Part shown: positions 43,336 to 51,979 of the stretch, piece by piece
Layout of the letters: every line of letters begins with the position of its first letter
Numbering within the stretch: the first letter of the stretch is position 1
Source: JAFGXT01 sp963677165
Lineage (GTDB): Bacteria > Verrucomicrobiota > Lentisphaeria > Victivallales > SZUA-371
Direction of reading: 5' to 3'
Length of the DNA stretch: 64,000 nucleotides
Assembly (NCBI GenBank): GCA_963677165.2
Contig: CAXXSX010000001.1
Location: forward strand, 186,001 to 250,000
Notes under the pieces: generated by a model
What the model was told of the DNA's origin: nothing
Databases searched by the model: none
What the model saw: the letters and a program-made list of their open reading frames with translations, nothing else
Translations under genes and position numbers: made by a program

Positions 43336-43338
43336 GCC

Positions 43339-43411
43339 GTACGACGGACGGCGAGATTCCGCTTTAAATTTGAGTCGCTAAAACTCCTTTCGGAAGCGGG
43401 AAAATCTGTAT
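43339..43411 (+). repeat. Interspersed palindromic repeat, family A copy 2
   Basis: Begins with CCGTACGACGGACGGCG immediately after the aldolase stop codon and ends CGGAAGCGGGAAAA, matching copy 1 at both ends with a diverged middle. Placement just downstream of a gene and just upstream of a terminator suggests a role, or tolerance, in 3' untranslated RNA. Confidence 0.65.
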
Positions 43412-43421
43412 AGCAAAAACA

Positions 43422-43457
43422 GACAGGCCTTAATTTTATAGACCTGTCCGTTTTTTG
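43422..43457 (+). terminator. Rho-independent terminator after the aldolase gene
   Basis: GACAGGCCT (43422-43430) pairs with AGACCTGTC (43440-43448) with one mismatch, followed by CGTTTTTTG. It lies between two convergent genes, the aldolase and purD, and probably serves mainly the plus strand. Confidence 0.75.
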
Positions 43458-43471
43458 TTTGTATAAAAGAA

Positions 43472-44758
43472 TTATTTGCAGCGATTCAAGGCGCGGTAGG
43501 CGATATCCTTACGGCAGAAACAGCCATCCCAGTGGATTTTGCCAACTGCTTCGTAGGCCTTGTCGATAGCGGCTTTGATATCTTTGCCCATTGCGGTTAC
43601 ACCGAGAACACGTCCGCCGGTATTGACGATTTTGCCGTCTTTGAATGAGGTCCCGGCGTGGAATACAACGGCGCCGTTTTCTTCGGCTTCTTCCAGACCG
43701 GTGATTTCAAAGCCTTTCTGGTAGGGACCAGGATATCCGCCGGAAGCCAGAACCACGCATACGGATGTGCCATCGGCCCATTTCAGTTCGACTTCGTCAA
43801 GTTTAGTGTCAAGAATTTTGTCAATTACATCAAACAGGTCGTTTTCAAGACGCATCATAACAGCCTGAACTTCGGGATCGCCGAAGCGGACATTGAACTC
43901 AAGCACTTTAGGACCTGACGCGGTGACCATTACGCCGACGAATAGAACGCCCTTGAAGTAGAGGTTTTCTTCCTTGATGCCGCGGAGAAAATTATTCAAA
44001 ACATTTTCAGTCACATCGTTGAGAATTGTGTCGTCAACGACCGGGGCAGGGGAGTAGGCACCCATCCCGCCGGTATTAAGTCCGGTGTCGCCATCACCCA
44101 CGCGCTTGTGGTCTTGTGAAGATGCCAGTGGCATGATGGTTTTTCCGTCGCATAGTGCGAGAATCGAAGCTTCTTCCCCGAACAGGCATTCCTCAATCAG
44201 GATTTCTTTCCCTGCGGCACCGAACGTACCGCCGAGGCATTGTTTGATTCCGTTGATCGCGTCTTCGCGTTTCAGGGCAACGATAACGCCTTTTCCGGCG
44301 GCTAGTCCGTCGGCTTTGATTACGATGCCTTCGGCTCCTTTGTCAAACTGTTCATTGACGAAGGTTACGGCCGGAGTTTCTTCAGTAAAAGTTGCTGATG
44401 CGGCAGTCGGGATTCCATGACGGTTCATGAAATCTTTGGCGAAAATCTTACTGCCTTCAAGGCGGGCGGAGGATTTATCAGGTCCGAAAATCTTTAGTCC
44501 GCGAGCTTGGAAAACATCCACGATTCCATCGCAGAGCGGAGCTTCCGGACCAGCCACAGTAAGGGCAATATCGTTCTTTTCTGCAAAATCAGCCAGAGCT
44601 TCCAAGTCCGATACCGGAATGTCGATGCATTCCGCGTGACGTGCGATTCCGGCGTTGCCTGGAGCACAAAAAACTTTATCAACCTTGTTGCTTTGGGCCA
44701 TCTTCCAGCATAGAACATGTTCGCGGCCGCCACTGCCGACAACTAAAACTTTCATCAA
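43472..44758 (-). CDS. purD: Phosphoribosylamine-glycine ligase (GAR synthetase)
   Basis: PurD (428 residues) joins glycine to phosphoribosylamine with ATP in purine synthesis. It starts MKVLVVGSGGREHVLCWKMA. The ATP-grasp core shows GIVIKADGLAAGKGVIVAL (about 138-156), EECLFGEEASILALCDG, and the PurD signature GGMGAYSPAPVVDD followed by LEFNVRFGDPEVQAVMMRL. Two adjacent Met codons open the frame and either could be used. Other pur genes are not nearby. Confidence 0.97.
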   Translation of the reverse strand: MMKVLVVGSGGREHVLCWKMAQSNKVDKVFCAPGNAGIARHAECIDIPVSDLEALADFAEKNDIALTVAGPEAPLCDGIVDVFQARGLKIFGPDKSSARLEGSKIFAKDFMNRHGIPTAASATFTEETPAVTFVNEQFDKGAEGIVIKADGLAAGKGVIVALKREDAINGIKQCLGGTFGAAGKEILIEECLFGEEASILALCDGKTIMPLASSQDHKRVGDGDTGLNTGGMGAYSPAPVVDDTILNDVTENVLNNFLRGIKEENLYFKGVLFVGVMVTASGPKVLEFNVRFGDPEVQAVMMRLENDLFDVIDKILDTKLDEVELKWADGTSVCVVLASGGYPGPYQKGFEITGLEEAEENGAVVFHAGTSFKDGKIVNTGGRVLGVTAMGKDIKAAIDKAYEAVGKIHWDGCFCRKDIAYRALNRCK

Positions 44759-44916
44759 TTTTTCTCCATGAATTTTAAAAATCGTTTTTCAGAATTATAT
44801 TAACTATAAGATATATAACGTAAACCATCCGTTTCGCATGAAACTTTACCGGACAAATAATATACCGGTAAATGATGAAATGTAAAATGCGGCGGGCAAA
44901 ATACAGGGAATGGGAA

Positions 44917-45552
44917 ATGCTTTCAGATCTGCGTCAGTATAAAATTGTGCCTCTGCTGAAAATGAAGAACCTCGACGTTGATGATGCTTTGAGAATCGCG
45001 GAAGTTCTTAGCGAAGCCGGTTTACCAATTATGGAAATCGTTTTTCGTCGTTTTTCTGATTCAAAAGCGATTCGCGAAATAGCCTGTCGTTTTCCGGATT
45101 TTTATATTGGAGCTGGGAATCTTCTCAATAAAGACCAGTTTTTGAGGGCATTTGATGCTCAGGCCAAATTTGCGGTATCACCCGGAATCTGCGTTGAAAC
45201 GATGAAAGAAGCGGTAAAACGTAATATTACCTATCTTCCAGGCGGATGTACGCCTACCGATTTGCAGGTGATTTTGCAGAATGGAATTGTTGACTTTCAT
45301 TATTTTCCCGCCGAGGCTGCTGGAGGTGTTAATATGTTGTCGGCATTACTGGAGCCGTTTGAACATCTTCCGGTTGAAGTTTTTGCCCGTGGCGGGATTA
45401 CGCCTGACAGGGTCCGGGAATATCTGGAGATTCCGAATGTTGCGGCAGTCACCGCGGAATGGGTGTTAAGTCAGGAATTGATTGAATCAAAGAACTGGGA
45501 TAAGATCAGAGAGGAGGCTCGGAAAGCCATTGTTATTGCCGCCGGCGGATAA
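44917..45552 (+). CDS. KDPG/KHG aldolase (Eda) homologue lacking the Schiff-base lysine
   Basis: A 211-residue TIM barrel of the Eda family (PF01081). It keeps the glutamate of the active site (PIMEIVFRR, Glu40), IGAGNLLNKDQ, AVSPGICVETMKEA, LPGGCTPTDL and FPAEAAGG. In E. coli Eda the substrate-binding lysine lies in FKFFPAE; here the segment is FHYFPAE, with His128 at that position. The protein is therefore unlikely to be a normal class-I aldolase and may have another activity or be a binding protein. ATG 44917 follows AGGGA; earlier in-frame Met codons add 15 basic residues. It is divergent from purD and precedes acpS. Confidence 0.82.
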   Translation: MLSDLRQYKIVPLLKMKNLDVDDALRIAEVLSEAGLPIMEIVFRRFSDSKAIREIACRFPDFYIGAGNLLNKDQFLRAFDAQAKFAVSPGICVETMKEAVKRNITYLPGGCTPTDLQVILQNGIVDFHYFPAEAAGGVNMLSALLEPFEHLPVEVFARGGITPDRVREYLEIPNVAAVTAEWVLSQELIESKNWDKIREEARKAIVIAAGG

Positions 45553-45698
45553 TATTTATTATAAACTCATTGTTGTATTTGCCCAAAGGGGAACTTTGAA
45601 GGAATAAATTTCGGATATTATCTTGATTATCAAGGGTTGTTCACTTATTATTGATATTAGGAACAATCCTTCGTGAAAAGAAGGGAAAGGCTTGCAGG

Positions 45699-46076
45699 AT
45701 GATAGTCGGAATTGGAACCGATATTGTTAAGATTGAACGGATCAGACGATCCATTGAACGTCATCCGAACCACTTTGTCAATCATATTTTTACCACTGAT
45801 GAGCAGCAGGAAGCTGTTTTGCGTTCAAATTTTGGGACTTATTATGCCGGACGCTGGTCTGCAAAAGAGGCATTATCCAAGGCGTTGGGTTCCGGAATTG
45901 GCGAGAAATGCGGCTGGCTCGATATTTGTATTTTGAATAATGAGGACGGACGTCCCGGAATGGAGATATATGGTCGAGCGGCGGAAACCGCAGACAAAAT
46001 GGGCGTGAAAAAAATCCATGTATCTATAAGTCATGAGACGGATTATGCCTGTGCAACCGTGATTCTTGAAGCGTAA
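45699..46076 (+). CDS. acpS: Holo-[acyl-carrier-protein] synthase
   Basis: AcpS (125 residues) transfers 4'-phosphopantetheine from CoA to acyl carrier protein. The metal-binding Asp is in MIVGIGTDIVKIERI (Asp8), and the Glu and Lys are in RWSAKEALSKALGSGIG. The C-terminal VKKIHVSISHETDYACATVI closes the fold. ATG 45699 is used because GAAAGG lies eight bases upstream and the motif begins at residue 1. Confidence 0.95.
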   Translation: MIVGIGTDIVKIERIRRSIERHPNHFVNHIFTTDEQQEAVLRSNFGTYYAGRWSAKEALSKALGSGIGEKCGWLDICILNNEDGRPGMEIYGRAAETADKMGVKKIHVSISHETDYACATVILEA

Positions 46077-46148
46077 TCGTTATACGCGCTTGATTCGGAA
46101 CAATATGTGTACTATAGTAATTAGCTTGAAATAACGGGGATTCGAAGT

Positions 46149-48896
46149 ATGAGCAAAACATCATTACCATCGGAAATCGTCGCAAAGTGGATTTGGGACA
46201 AATCGCTTGCTGTCAGTGAAGACAGCTATATCTTTGCAAGAAAGTCTTTTGCTCTGGATCAGAGCGGAGTGGATGCACAGTTCTGGATAAGCGCGAATTA
46301 CTCTTACCAGTTATTTGTTAACGGACGTTTTATCGGCAGTGGACCGTCTCCGGCACCACCGGGAGTTTCTTATGCCGACTTCTATGATTTATCCTATTAT
46401 TTGCAGACCGGAAAAAATGTGATCGCGGTTGTCGCGCATCATACTACGTTTGTAACTTATTCTCATGCCGGTAAAGAACCCGGCCTCTGGTGCCAGCTGG
46501 ATATTGATGGAAAACCTGTAGTTGCTTCTGACGGCAACTGGAAAATTCATAAGGGCGATTGCTATCAGCAGTCACGTCCGCGTAAAGGACGTTTCCTTGA
46601 GTTTTGTGAGGTCTGTGATTTGTCCAAATATCCTCGCGGTTGGCGCGGTGAAAATTATCTTGAACTTGACTGGGAATATTGCAATTATGATATTCCGGTT
46701 GATGAATTTTCTTCCAAGCTGGAAGCCATGCCTATTGATACCCCGGAATTTGAAGAACTTTTCCAGCCTTGGGAAATTGTTTCCAAAGGAACGCTTGATC
46801 CCAAAGCTATGATTGGCCAGGTTCATCTTAGTGATGTTATTACCGGACCGGGGGTTTATTGTGCCAAGTCTTTCATTTTCAGTGAAGAAGACGAAACCAA
46901 GGCAATTAAGCTCTATGCAGATTCTCCATGTCGGGTTTTTGTTAACGAAAAACTTACAATGGTTTATGAACCTCAGAGAACAGTTAACTGTCAGGAATAC
47001 GAAACAACCCTGCAAAAGGGCTGGAACGAATTTCTGGTTATTCAGCCCGCGACACCGTCAAGTATGGGAGCTCTTCTTTCGTTCCCCGAACAGCGCAAAG
47101 GTGATGTGAAATTTTTCACGGAACCGAAGATCAGTGCTAATGACGGATGGAAGGTTTACGGTCCGTTCCGCAAGAAGTTCAGTGAGCTTGTGCCATCGGC
47201 GGCAGATAAAGACTTTTTGCTGGGCGAGTGCCGTACAGAACGTGCTTTGGTAAACGATGCCCAGGCATATCTGGATGGTTGTAAGATCGAATTGTTGCCG
47301 GTTGATAAGGATCAGGTGGATGTTACTTTGAGCCGCTATGAATTTTATGTATTTGATATCGGTAAACTCCAGTATGGATTCCCCGGTCTTTCTATTAGCG
47401 GCAAAGTCGGCGATATAATTGATATCTGCTACGGTGAAACCCTCAGTGATCTGAAGGTTCCTACTAATCATGATAATTTCCGTAGTGTTGATACTTTGAA
47501 AATCCGTTCCGGCACAAATAACTGGATGAAATATGAACCCGGATGTTTCAGATATGTTATGGTTTCAACTCGTAAATGTATGGCTGATGTCAAAATAGAA
47601 GGAATGTTCATTGTTCATCATGCGAAAGATTACCGCAAGAATTCTGAGTTCAGTTGTGCTGACCAGGAAGTGAATGACATCTGGGATATCAGCCGTTATC
47701 TTTCATTGCTGTCAACCAAGAACTATTTTATCGGTACGCCTTATCATCGCAAGACCCAGTATCTTGGCGATGCGTGTATTCAGTCGCGTAATTCTTATTA
47801 TCTGTTTAGCGATTATTCGCTTACACGTAAAGCAATTACTGAATTTGCCCGGGCCCAGTTTGAGGATGGGTCTATTCCAATCTCCATTACCGGAATATCG
47901 GAAAAGAACCATATTGATCAGATGATGCTGTTTCCACTGTGGGTGCAGGAATACTATAAATACAGCGGTGATCTCGACTTTATGGAAGCGATGCTGCCAC
48001 ATATTGAACGTCTGCTGAAATATATTGAACAAATCAGCAATCGTGAAAGTGGGCTTTTGGAAGATTTTCCGGAATGGCAGAATGTTAGTTTCTTTATTCA
48101 GGAAAGGGCAACCGGGCTTTCCGGAATGATTACCGGACTTAATGCGTTGTACTGCCGAACCTTGTTCTCAGCTGCACAGATGTATGAACATATCGGCAAT
48201 CAGGAGCGTACTGACGGCCTGCGTATGCAAGCCGCTAAAATTGCCGGCAAAGTTCGTAAGCTTACTTATAATGAAAAGGAAAAAGTTTACGCTGACTGTT
48301 ATGTTGACGGCAAGATGTCCAAAAATTGTACCGTTTATTCAAATATTATGGCACTTTATTCAGGGATTGCTCAGCCGGAACAGGCAGAAGATATTTTCAA
48401 TAAGTTTTTCAGCGGTAAAAAGCCGTTTGAAAATCTTGAACTGGACCGTATGGGGCCCATTTTCCGGACTTTATTCCTTGATACGCTCTATGCTTACGGT
48501 AAGTCTGATCTTGCTTTGGAATATCTCAAGCTGTGTCACCGTGAAAATGCTAAAGACAAGGCTTTGACTCCGGGACTGGCGTTGGATAAAACTTTGCTCA
48601 GTAATTCGTATATCATTCAGGAAATTGCCGGACTGCGTATTGCAACCCCGGGATTTTCCACCGTATATTTCAATCCGGATATCAAGGCGGCCAAGCGGGT
48701 TAAGATTGTGTTCCCGACCAATTACGGTCGTATCAGGGTTGACTGGAAGATGGAAGACGACGAAACCTTTACGGTCAAAATTGATGCGAACTATCCGCTG
48801 GAAGTTGTTCCGATTCTTCCGCCGGAAATTGAAGGAAAGACAACCCTGATGCTGGGGAAAACTGTTGTTGTTCTTGATCCGAAGAGTAGCGACTAA
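46149..48896 (+). CDS. GH78-like alpha-L-rhamnosidase family protein with degenerate catalytic motif
   Basis: A 915-residue cytoplasmic protein (no signal peptide). The N-terminal beta-sandwich (about 10-170, AKWIWDKSLAVSEDSYIFAR and YSYQLFVNGRFIGSGP) is of the rhamnosidase N-domain type. A central beta domain and an (alpha/alpha)6 barrel (about 500-830) follow, then a C-terminal beta domain. In active GH78 enzymes the barrel carries D-x-P-x-x-E-x6-G-D; here it reads GTPYHRKTQYLGD (about 529-541), so Asp and Glu of the usual acid site are Gly and Arg. Only the last Asp is kept. Either the specificity differs or it is not hydrolytic. The gene probably shares a transcript with the PPC-domain gene downstream. 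Confidence 0.78.
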   Translation: MSKTSLPSEIVAKWIWDKSLAVSEDSYIFARKSFALDQSGVDAQFWISANYSYQLFVNGRFIGSGPSPAPPGVSYADFYDLSYYLQTGKNVIAVVAHHTTFVTYSHAGKEPGLWCQLDIDGKPVVASDGNWKIHKGDCYQQSRPRKGRFLEFCEVCDLSKYPRGWRGENYLELDWEYCNYDIPVDEFSSKLEAMPIDTPEFEELFQPWEIVSKGTLDPKAMIGQVHLSDVITGPGVYCAKSFIFSEEDETKAIKLYADSPCRVFVNEKLTMVYEPQRTVNCQEYETTLQKGWNEFLVIQPATPSSMGALLSFPEQRKGDVKFFTEPKISANDGWKVYGPFRKKFSELVPSAADKDFLLGECRTERALVNDAQAYLDGCKIELLPVDKDQVDVTLSRYEFYVFDIGKLQYGFPGLSISGKVGDIIDICYGETLSDLKVPTNHDNFRSVDTLKIRSGTNNWMKYEPGCFRYVMVSTRKCMADVKIEGMFIVHHAKDYRKNSEFSCADQEVNDIWDISRYLSLLSTKNYFIGTPYHRKTQYLGDACIQSRNSYYLFSDYSLTRKAITEFARAQFEDGSIPISITGISEKNHIDQMMLFPLWVQEYYKYSGDLDFMEAMLPHIERLLKYIEQISNRESGLLEDFPEWQNVSFFIQERATGLSGMITGLNALYCRTLFSAAQMYEHIGNQERTDGLRMQAAKIAGKVRKLTYNEKEKVYADCYVDGKMSKNCTVYSNIMALYSGIAQPEQAEDIFNKFFSGKKPFENLELDRMGPIFRTLFLDTLYAYGKSDLALEYLKLCHRENAKDKALTPGLALDKTLLSNSYIIQEIAGLRIATPGFSTVYFNPDIKAAKRVKIVFPTNYGRIRVDWKMEDDETFTVKIDANYPLEVVPILPPEIEGKTTLMLGKTVVVLDPKSSD

Positions 48897-48919
48897 TCCG
48901 GACAGAAGGAGAATCTGCC

Positions 48920-49363
48920 GTGAAATATTCCATTGCGAAACCGGGCAGGATATTTGTTGTCAGGCTTGAAGACGGCGATATTCTGCACGAACAGATCGAA
49001 GAGCTGGCTCGTCGTGAGAATATTACCGCTGCGTCATGCGTGGCGGTTGGCGGTATTGATGCTGGAAGTACGCTTATTGTTGGTCCTGCCGATGGCAGGG
49101 CTGAAGTTATGAATCCGATGCCGCTTGAGGTCGACAATGTTCGAGAAATTGCTGGAACCGGCACCATATTTCCTGATGAAGACGGCAACCCGGTTCTTCA
49201 CATGCACATTGCCTGTGGCAGAAAGGATCATACTGTTACCGGTTGTGTTCGCAGCGGCGTAAAAGTCTGGCAGGTTATGGAAGTTATTATTCACGAACTG
49301 ACCGGTTGTAATAGTCGTCGCGTCCTTGACGAAGCAACTGGCTTCAAGCTTCTCCAGCCGTAA
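48920..49363 (+). CDS. PPC/DUF296 domain protein
   Basis: A 147-residue protein that is a single PPC domain (PF03479), known from plant AT-hook proteins and from stand-alone bacterial homologues of unknown function. Visible features are RLEDGDILHEQIEELARREN, ASCVAVGGIDAGST, the metal-binding HMHIACGRKDH (three His), and GVKVWQVMEVIIHELTG. The start is GTG with AGAAGGAG eight bases upstream. It follows the GH78-like gene by 23 bases and is likely co-transcribed. Confidence 0.85.
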   Translation: MKYSIAKPGRIFVVRLEDGDILHEQIEELARRENITAASCVAVGGIDAGSTLIVGPADGRAEVMNPMPLEVDNVREIAGTGTIFPDEDGNPVLHMHIACGRKDHTVTGCVRSGVKVWQVMEVIIHELTGCNSRRVLDEATGFKLLQP

Positions 49364-49407
49364 CTGATAGTACTTTCCTGCGAGCATTGATAACATATTC
49401 GACAAGA

Positions 49408-50514
49408 TTAGATTAAAATTGCTTCTTTGGGATCAATGAGCCCTTCTTTTGCCATTTTTTCGGCTGCAGAGAACAAGTCGGCTTCCGGATATTCTTTAAT
49501 CTTCCTGCGTAGCTTGCTCAGACCGGGGTTGTCGATTATAAAATCTTTCCACTCGTCGTCCGGGATCATGATTGCTGAGAGAGGGATTCTGGCTGTGCCG
49601 TCTAATGTTCTGACCAGACGTTGGTTCACGATGCCGGTAATTGCGGACGCGACCAGAAATGGTTCAAAACCCTGATGAAGAATCCTGGCGTAAACAGATG
49701 GTATATCTACAGCATGATATGTGGTAATTACACGGTGTCCGGTCAGGGCGGCATCAAGAGCTACTTTAACAACATCGCGATCGCGCATTTCGCCGATTAC
49801 CAGGGTTTTAACATCTTGACGTAAAGCTGCACGAAGTGCATTGGTGTAATTCCATTCTTCATTGGTTTTCGACAGTGAAACCTGGGATATTTCTTCGATT
49901 CTCGATTCTACTGGATCTTCGATGGAAATAATCGAAGCCGGATCTTGATTGTTTTTTAGCAGTTCATGAATCATTGCGTAGATGGTGGTTGTTTTACCGC
50001 AACCTGTTGGTCCAGTCAGTACGATCATTCCGCTGCTGGTATTCAGCATCTTTCTGATTTTTAGAGTGACTGTATCCGGGAGGTTGAGTTCGTCAAGCGA
50101 CTGGGGGGCATTTGAGTGATCCAGAAGTCTGATTGTGACTCTTTCTCCATCAACAGTAGGCATTACCGCCACTCTGAATTCAAGGCCGGGATAACGTTCC
50201 GGATCGGCAATTACACCATCCTGTGATACTCGGTTTTGGTAGGTTTGAAGCTGAGACATTATCTTCATTCTGGTGGTACATTGATGAGCATTTATCGCTT
50301 TCAGGTCGATAAAGTCTTCCTGTATACCATTTACCCTGAATCGTATCGTATAGTGTTCTTTTCCCGGCAGCCAGTAAATATCACTGGCTTTACGTTCTGC
50401 GGCTTCCAATAATACCAAGTCGACAATCCGGGGCGGTTCCAGTTTGTCCAGGTTGTCGAATTTTCCTGATTTATTAATTTTTTTCGATTTCTTTAATTTG
50501 CTAAAGTTCAGCAT
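49408..50514 (-). CDS. Short GspE/PilB-type secretion ATPase
   Basis: A 368-residue type II/IV secretion ATPase. Motifs: KASDIYWLPGKEHYTIRFRVNG (N2 domain), GVIADPERYPGLEFRVAVMP, Walker A LTGPTGCGKTTTIYAM, Asp box IEDPVE, Walker B LVIGEMRDRDVV, and His box LTGHRVITTYHA. It lacks the N1E/MshEN domain and the tetracysteine zinc motif of full GspE/PilB (500-570 residues). It retains GspE-type rather than PilT-type sequence around the Asp box. It stands alone, about 22 kb from the pilus-like operon, which has no ATPase of its own, and could power it. Confidence 0.85.
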   Translation of the reverse strand: MLNFSKLKKSKKINKSGKFDNLDKLEPPRIVDLVLLEAAERKASDIYWLPGKEHYTIRFRVNGIQEDFIDLKAINAHQCTTRMKIMSQLQTYQNRVSQDGVIADPERYPGLEFRVAVMPTVDGERVTIRLLDHSNAPQSLDELNLPDTVTLKIRKMLNTSSGMIVLTGPTGCGKTTTIYAMIHELLKNNQDPASIISIEDPVESRIEEISQVSLSKTNEEWNYTNALRAALRQDVKTLVIGEMRDRDVVKVALDAALTGHRVITTYHAVDIPSVYARILHQGFEPFLVASAITGIVNQRLVRTLDGTARIPLSAIMIPDDEWKDFIIDNPGLSKLRRKIKEYPEADLFSAAEKMAKEGLIDPKEAILI

Positions 50515-51037
50515 ATTCTTGTCGTACTAAAATATTTCACTATATATTCTAAATCAAAGTTACCTCTATATCTATGTCAATTAAAGCGTTATCATGCAAA
50601 AACAGCAATTTTGCAAAATTTATCAATTATTAGTTAAAGTGCCAAATTTTGTGATACAACGAGAAGTCATGCTTACTACTGTTACGTTGCAAAACGGTTT
50701 TCCAGAGTAGCATGCGATCTCCGAGCGCATAAAGCACGTCTGCCACAAACGCCGTAGACACGGATTCTTAAAAACATCTATTTCAAGTTATTCGTGACTT
50801 TATAACGACTAAGCGTAAATCCACACGATAACAGCAATATTGCTATTTGCGCTCGGAGATCGCAAGCTACTGTCTCACGCCTAAACACTACCCGTTACGC
50901 AAGCAAAAATTTTTGCTTCAACTTACTTTTAACCATTAACCCATCTACCTCAATCCTTGAAACAGATAACTTCTACAGCTTTCCATCACAACATCACAAT
51001 TTTTCACAACTTTTGGCACATTATCAATTATTAATGC
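50515..51037. other. Gene-free region containing a long palindromic element
   Basis: No credible coding frame was found. The main content is the 170-bp inverted-repeat element at 50704-50873; the flanks are AT-rich. The last part leads into the promoter at 51038. Confidence 0.6.
50704..50873. repeat. Palindromic element with 25-bp terminal inverted repeats
   Basis: The left arm (50707-50731) contains GCGATCTCCGAGCGCA and pairs with the right arm (50846-50870, containing TGCGCTCGGAGATCGC) at 23 of 25 positions. The interior is non-coding. TCTCCGAGCG also occurs in the element at 6188-6313. Size and structure suggest a MITE or a mobile repeat similar to REP/BIME units. Confidence 0.75.
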
Positions 51038-51066
51038 TTGACAAGAAAATTATTACATGATATAAT
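51038..51066 (+). promoter_or_regulatory. Perfect consensus promoter of the ABC/GntR/prepilin operon
   Basis: TTGACA (51038-51043), a 17-base spacer and TATAAT (51061-51066) are an exact sigma-70 consensus. Such a promoter would be very strong unless repressed, which fits the presence of a GntR regulator in the operon. Confidence 0.9.
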
Positions 51067-51068
51067 AG

Positions 51069-51105
51069 GTGTCTTAATGAGATAGTACACTAAATCACTG
51101 AGTGT
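51069..51105 (+). promoter_or_regulatory. Candidate GntR (YtrA-type) operator
   Basis: Just downstream of the -10 box are GTGT (51069-51072) and ACAC (51087-51090) as one inverted pair. ACACT (51087-51091) and AGTGT (51101-51105) form another. The position over the transcription start would allow repression. YtrA-subfamily operators are GTGT/ACAC-type palindromes, which supports but does not prove the call. Confidence 0.5.
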
Positions 51106-51124
51106 TGATGTTTAGGAGGGCCAT

Positions 51125-51979
51125 ATGATTAAGCTGGAAGAATTAAGTTTCAGCTACCGGAAGTCCCAAGTGCTTTCCGGGTTGAATTTACAACTTGAGC
51201 CTGGGGCTGTCTGTGGACTACTGGGGGAGAACGGCGCAGGCAAAACTACGTTACTGCATTTAATTGCCGGATTGCTCTCGCCTGATGGAGGATCTTGCGA
51301 AATAAACGGAATGAAATCCCAGGAGCGCCGAATTGGATTTTTGCAGCAGTTATACTTTGTCAGCGAGGAAATCCTTAATCCCAAGCAGATGCCGACGACA
51401 TATCTAAAGCAGCATGTTCCCTTTTATCCGAATTTCAATACGCGACTTTTTCAAAGAGCGGTTGATGAGTTTAATATCGATTTGAATATGTCGCTTAACC
51501 GTATGTCTTTTGGGACCAGAAAAAAGTTTTTTCTTTCCTTTGCCTTTGCCGCCAGCACCTCCGTTTTGTTGATGGATGAACCTACTAACGGATTGGATAT
51601 TCCTTCGAAAAGTATTTTTCGTAAACTGGTAGCGGAAACCATTGACGATTCCAGGATTATTATTATTTCAACGCATCAGGTTCGCGACCTGGAAAACATT
51701 ATTGATCCGATTGTTATTCTTTCTTCTCATGGTGTTCTGCTGAATGCAGGTACCTGCGACATTGAGGAAAAACTGCATTTCGCTTTTACGAAAAAAGAGA
51801 TAGAAGATTCGCTGTATGTAGAAAAAGTCCCGGGGGGGCGACTTGTTGTCACAGACCGGAAACTGGATTGTGATGAATGCAAGCTGACTGATGTTCAGTT
51901 GGAACTGCTTTTCAATGCTGTAGTGAAAAATCCGAAGCGTGTCCAGGCGCTGTTTCAGCCGGAGGATAAATATGAATGA
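51125..51979 (+). CDS. ABC transporter ATP-binding protein
   Basis: A 284-residue ATPase subunit. Walker A is GLLGENGAGKTTLLHLIAGL (about 33-52), the Q-loop is IGFLQQLYFVS, the signature is LNRMSFGTRKKFFLSFAFA (a variant of LSGGQ), Walker B is VLLMDEPTNGLD and the H-loop His is in IIISTHQVRDLE. AGGAGGG gives a strong ribosome site. The SFGTRKK signature is typical of the YtrB/ABC-2 exporter group controlled by GntR regulators. The partner permease overlaps its 3' end by eight bases. Confidence 0.92.
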   Translation: MIKLEELSFSYRKSQVLSGLNLQLEPGAVCGLLGENGAGKTTLLHLIAGLLSPDGGSCEINGMKSQERRIGFLQQLYFVSEEILNPKQMPTTYLKQHVPFYPNFNTRLFQRAVDEFNIDLNMSLNRMSFGTRKKFFLSFAFAASTSVLLMDEPTNGLDIPSKSIFRKLVAETIDDSRIIIISTHQVRDLENIIDPIVILSSHGVLLNAGTCDIEEKLHFAFTKKEIEDSLYVEKVPGGRLVVTDRKLDCDECKLTDVQLELLFNAVVKNPKRVQALFQPEDKYE

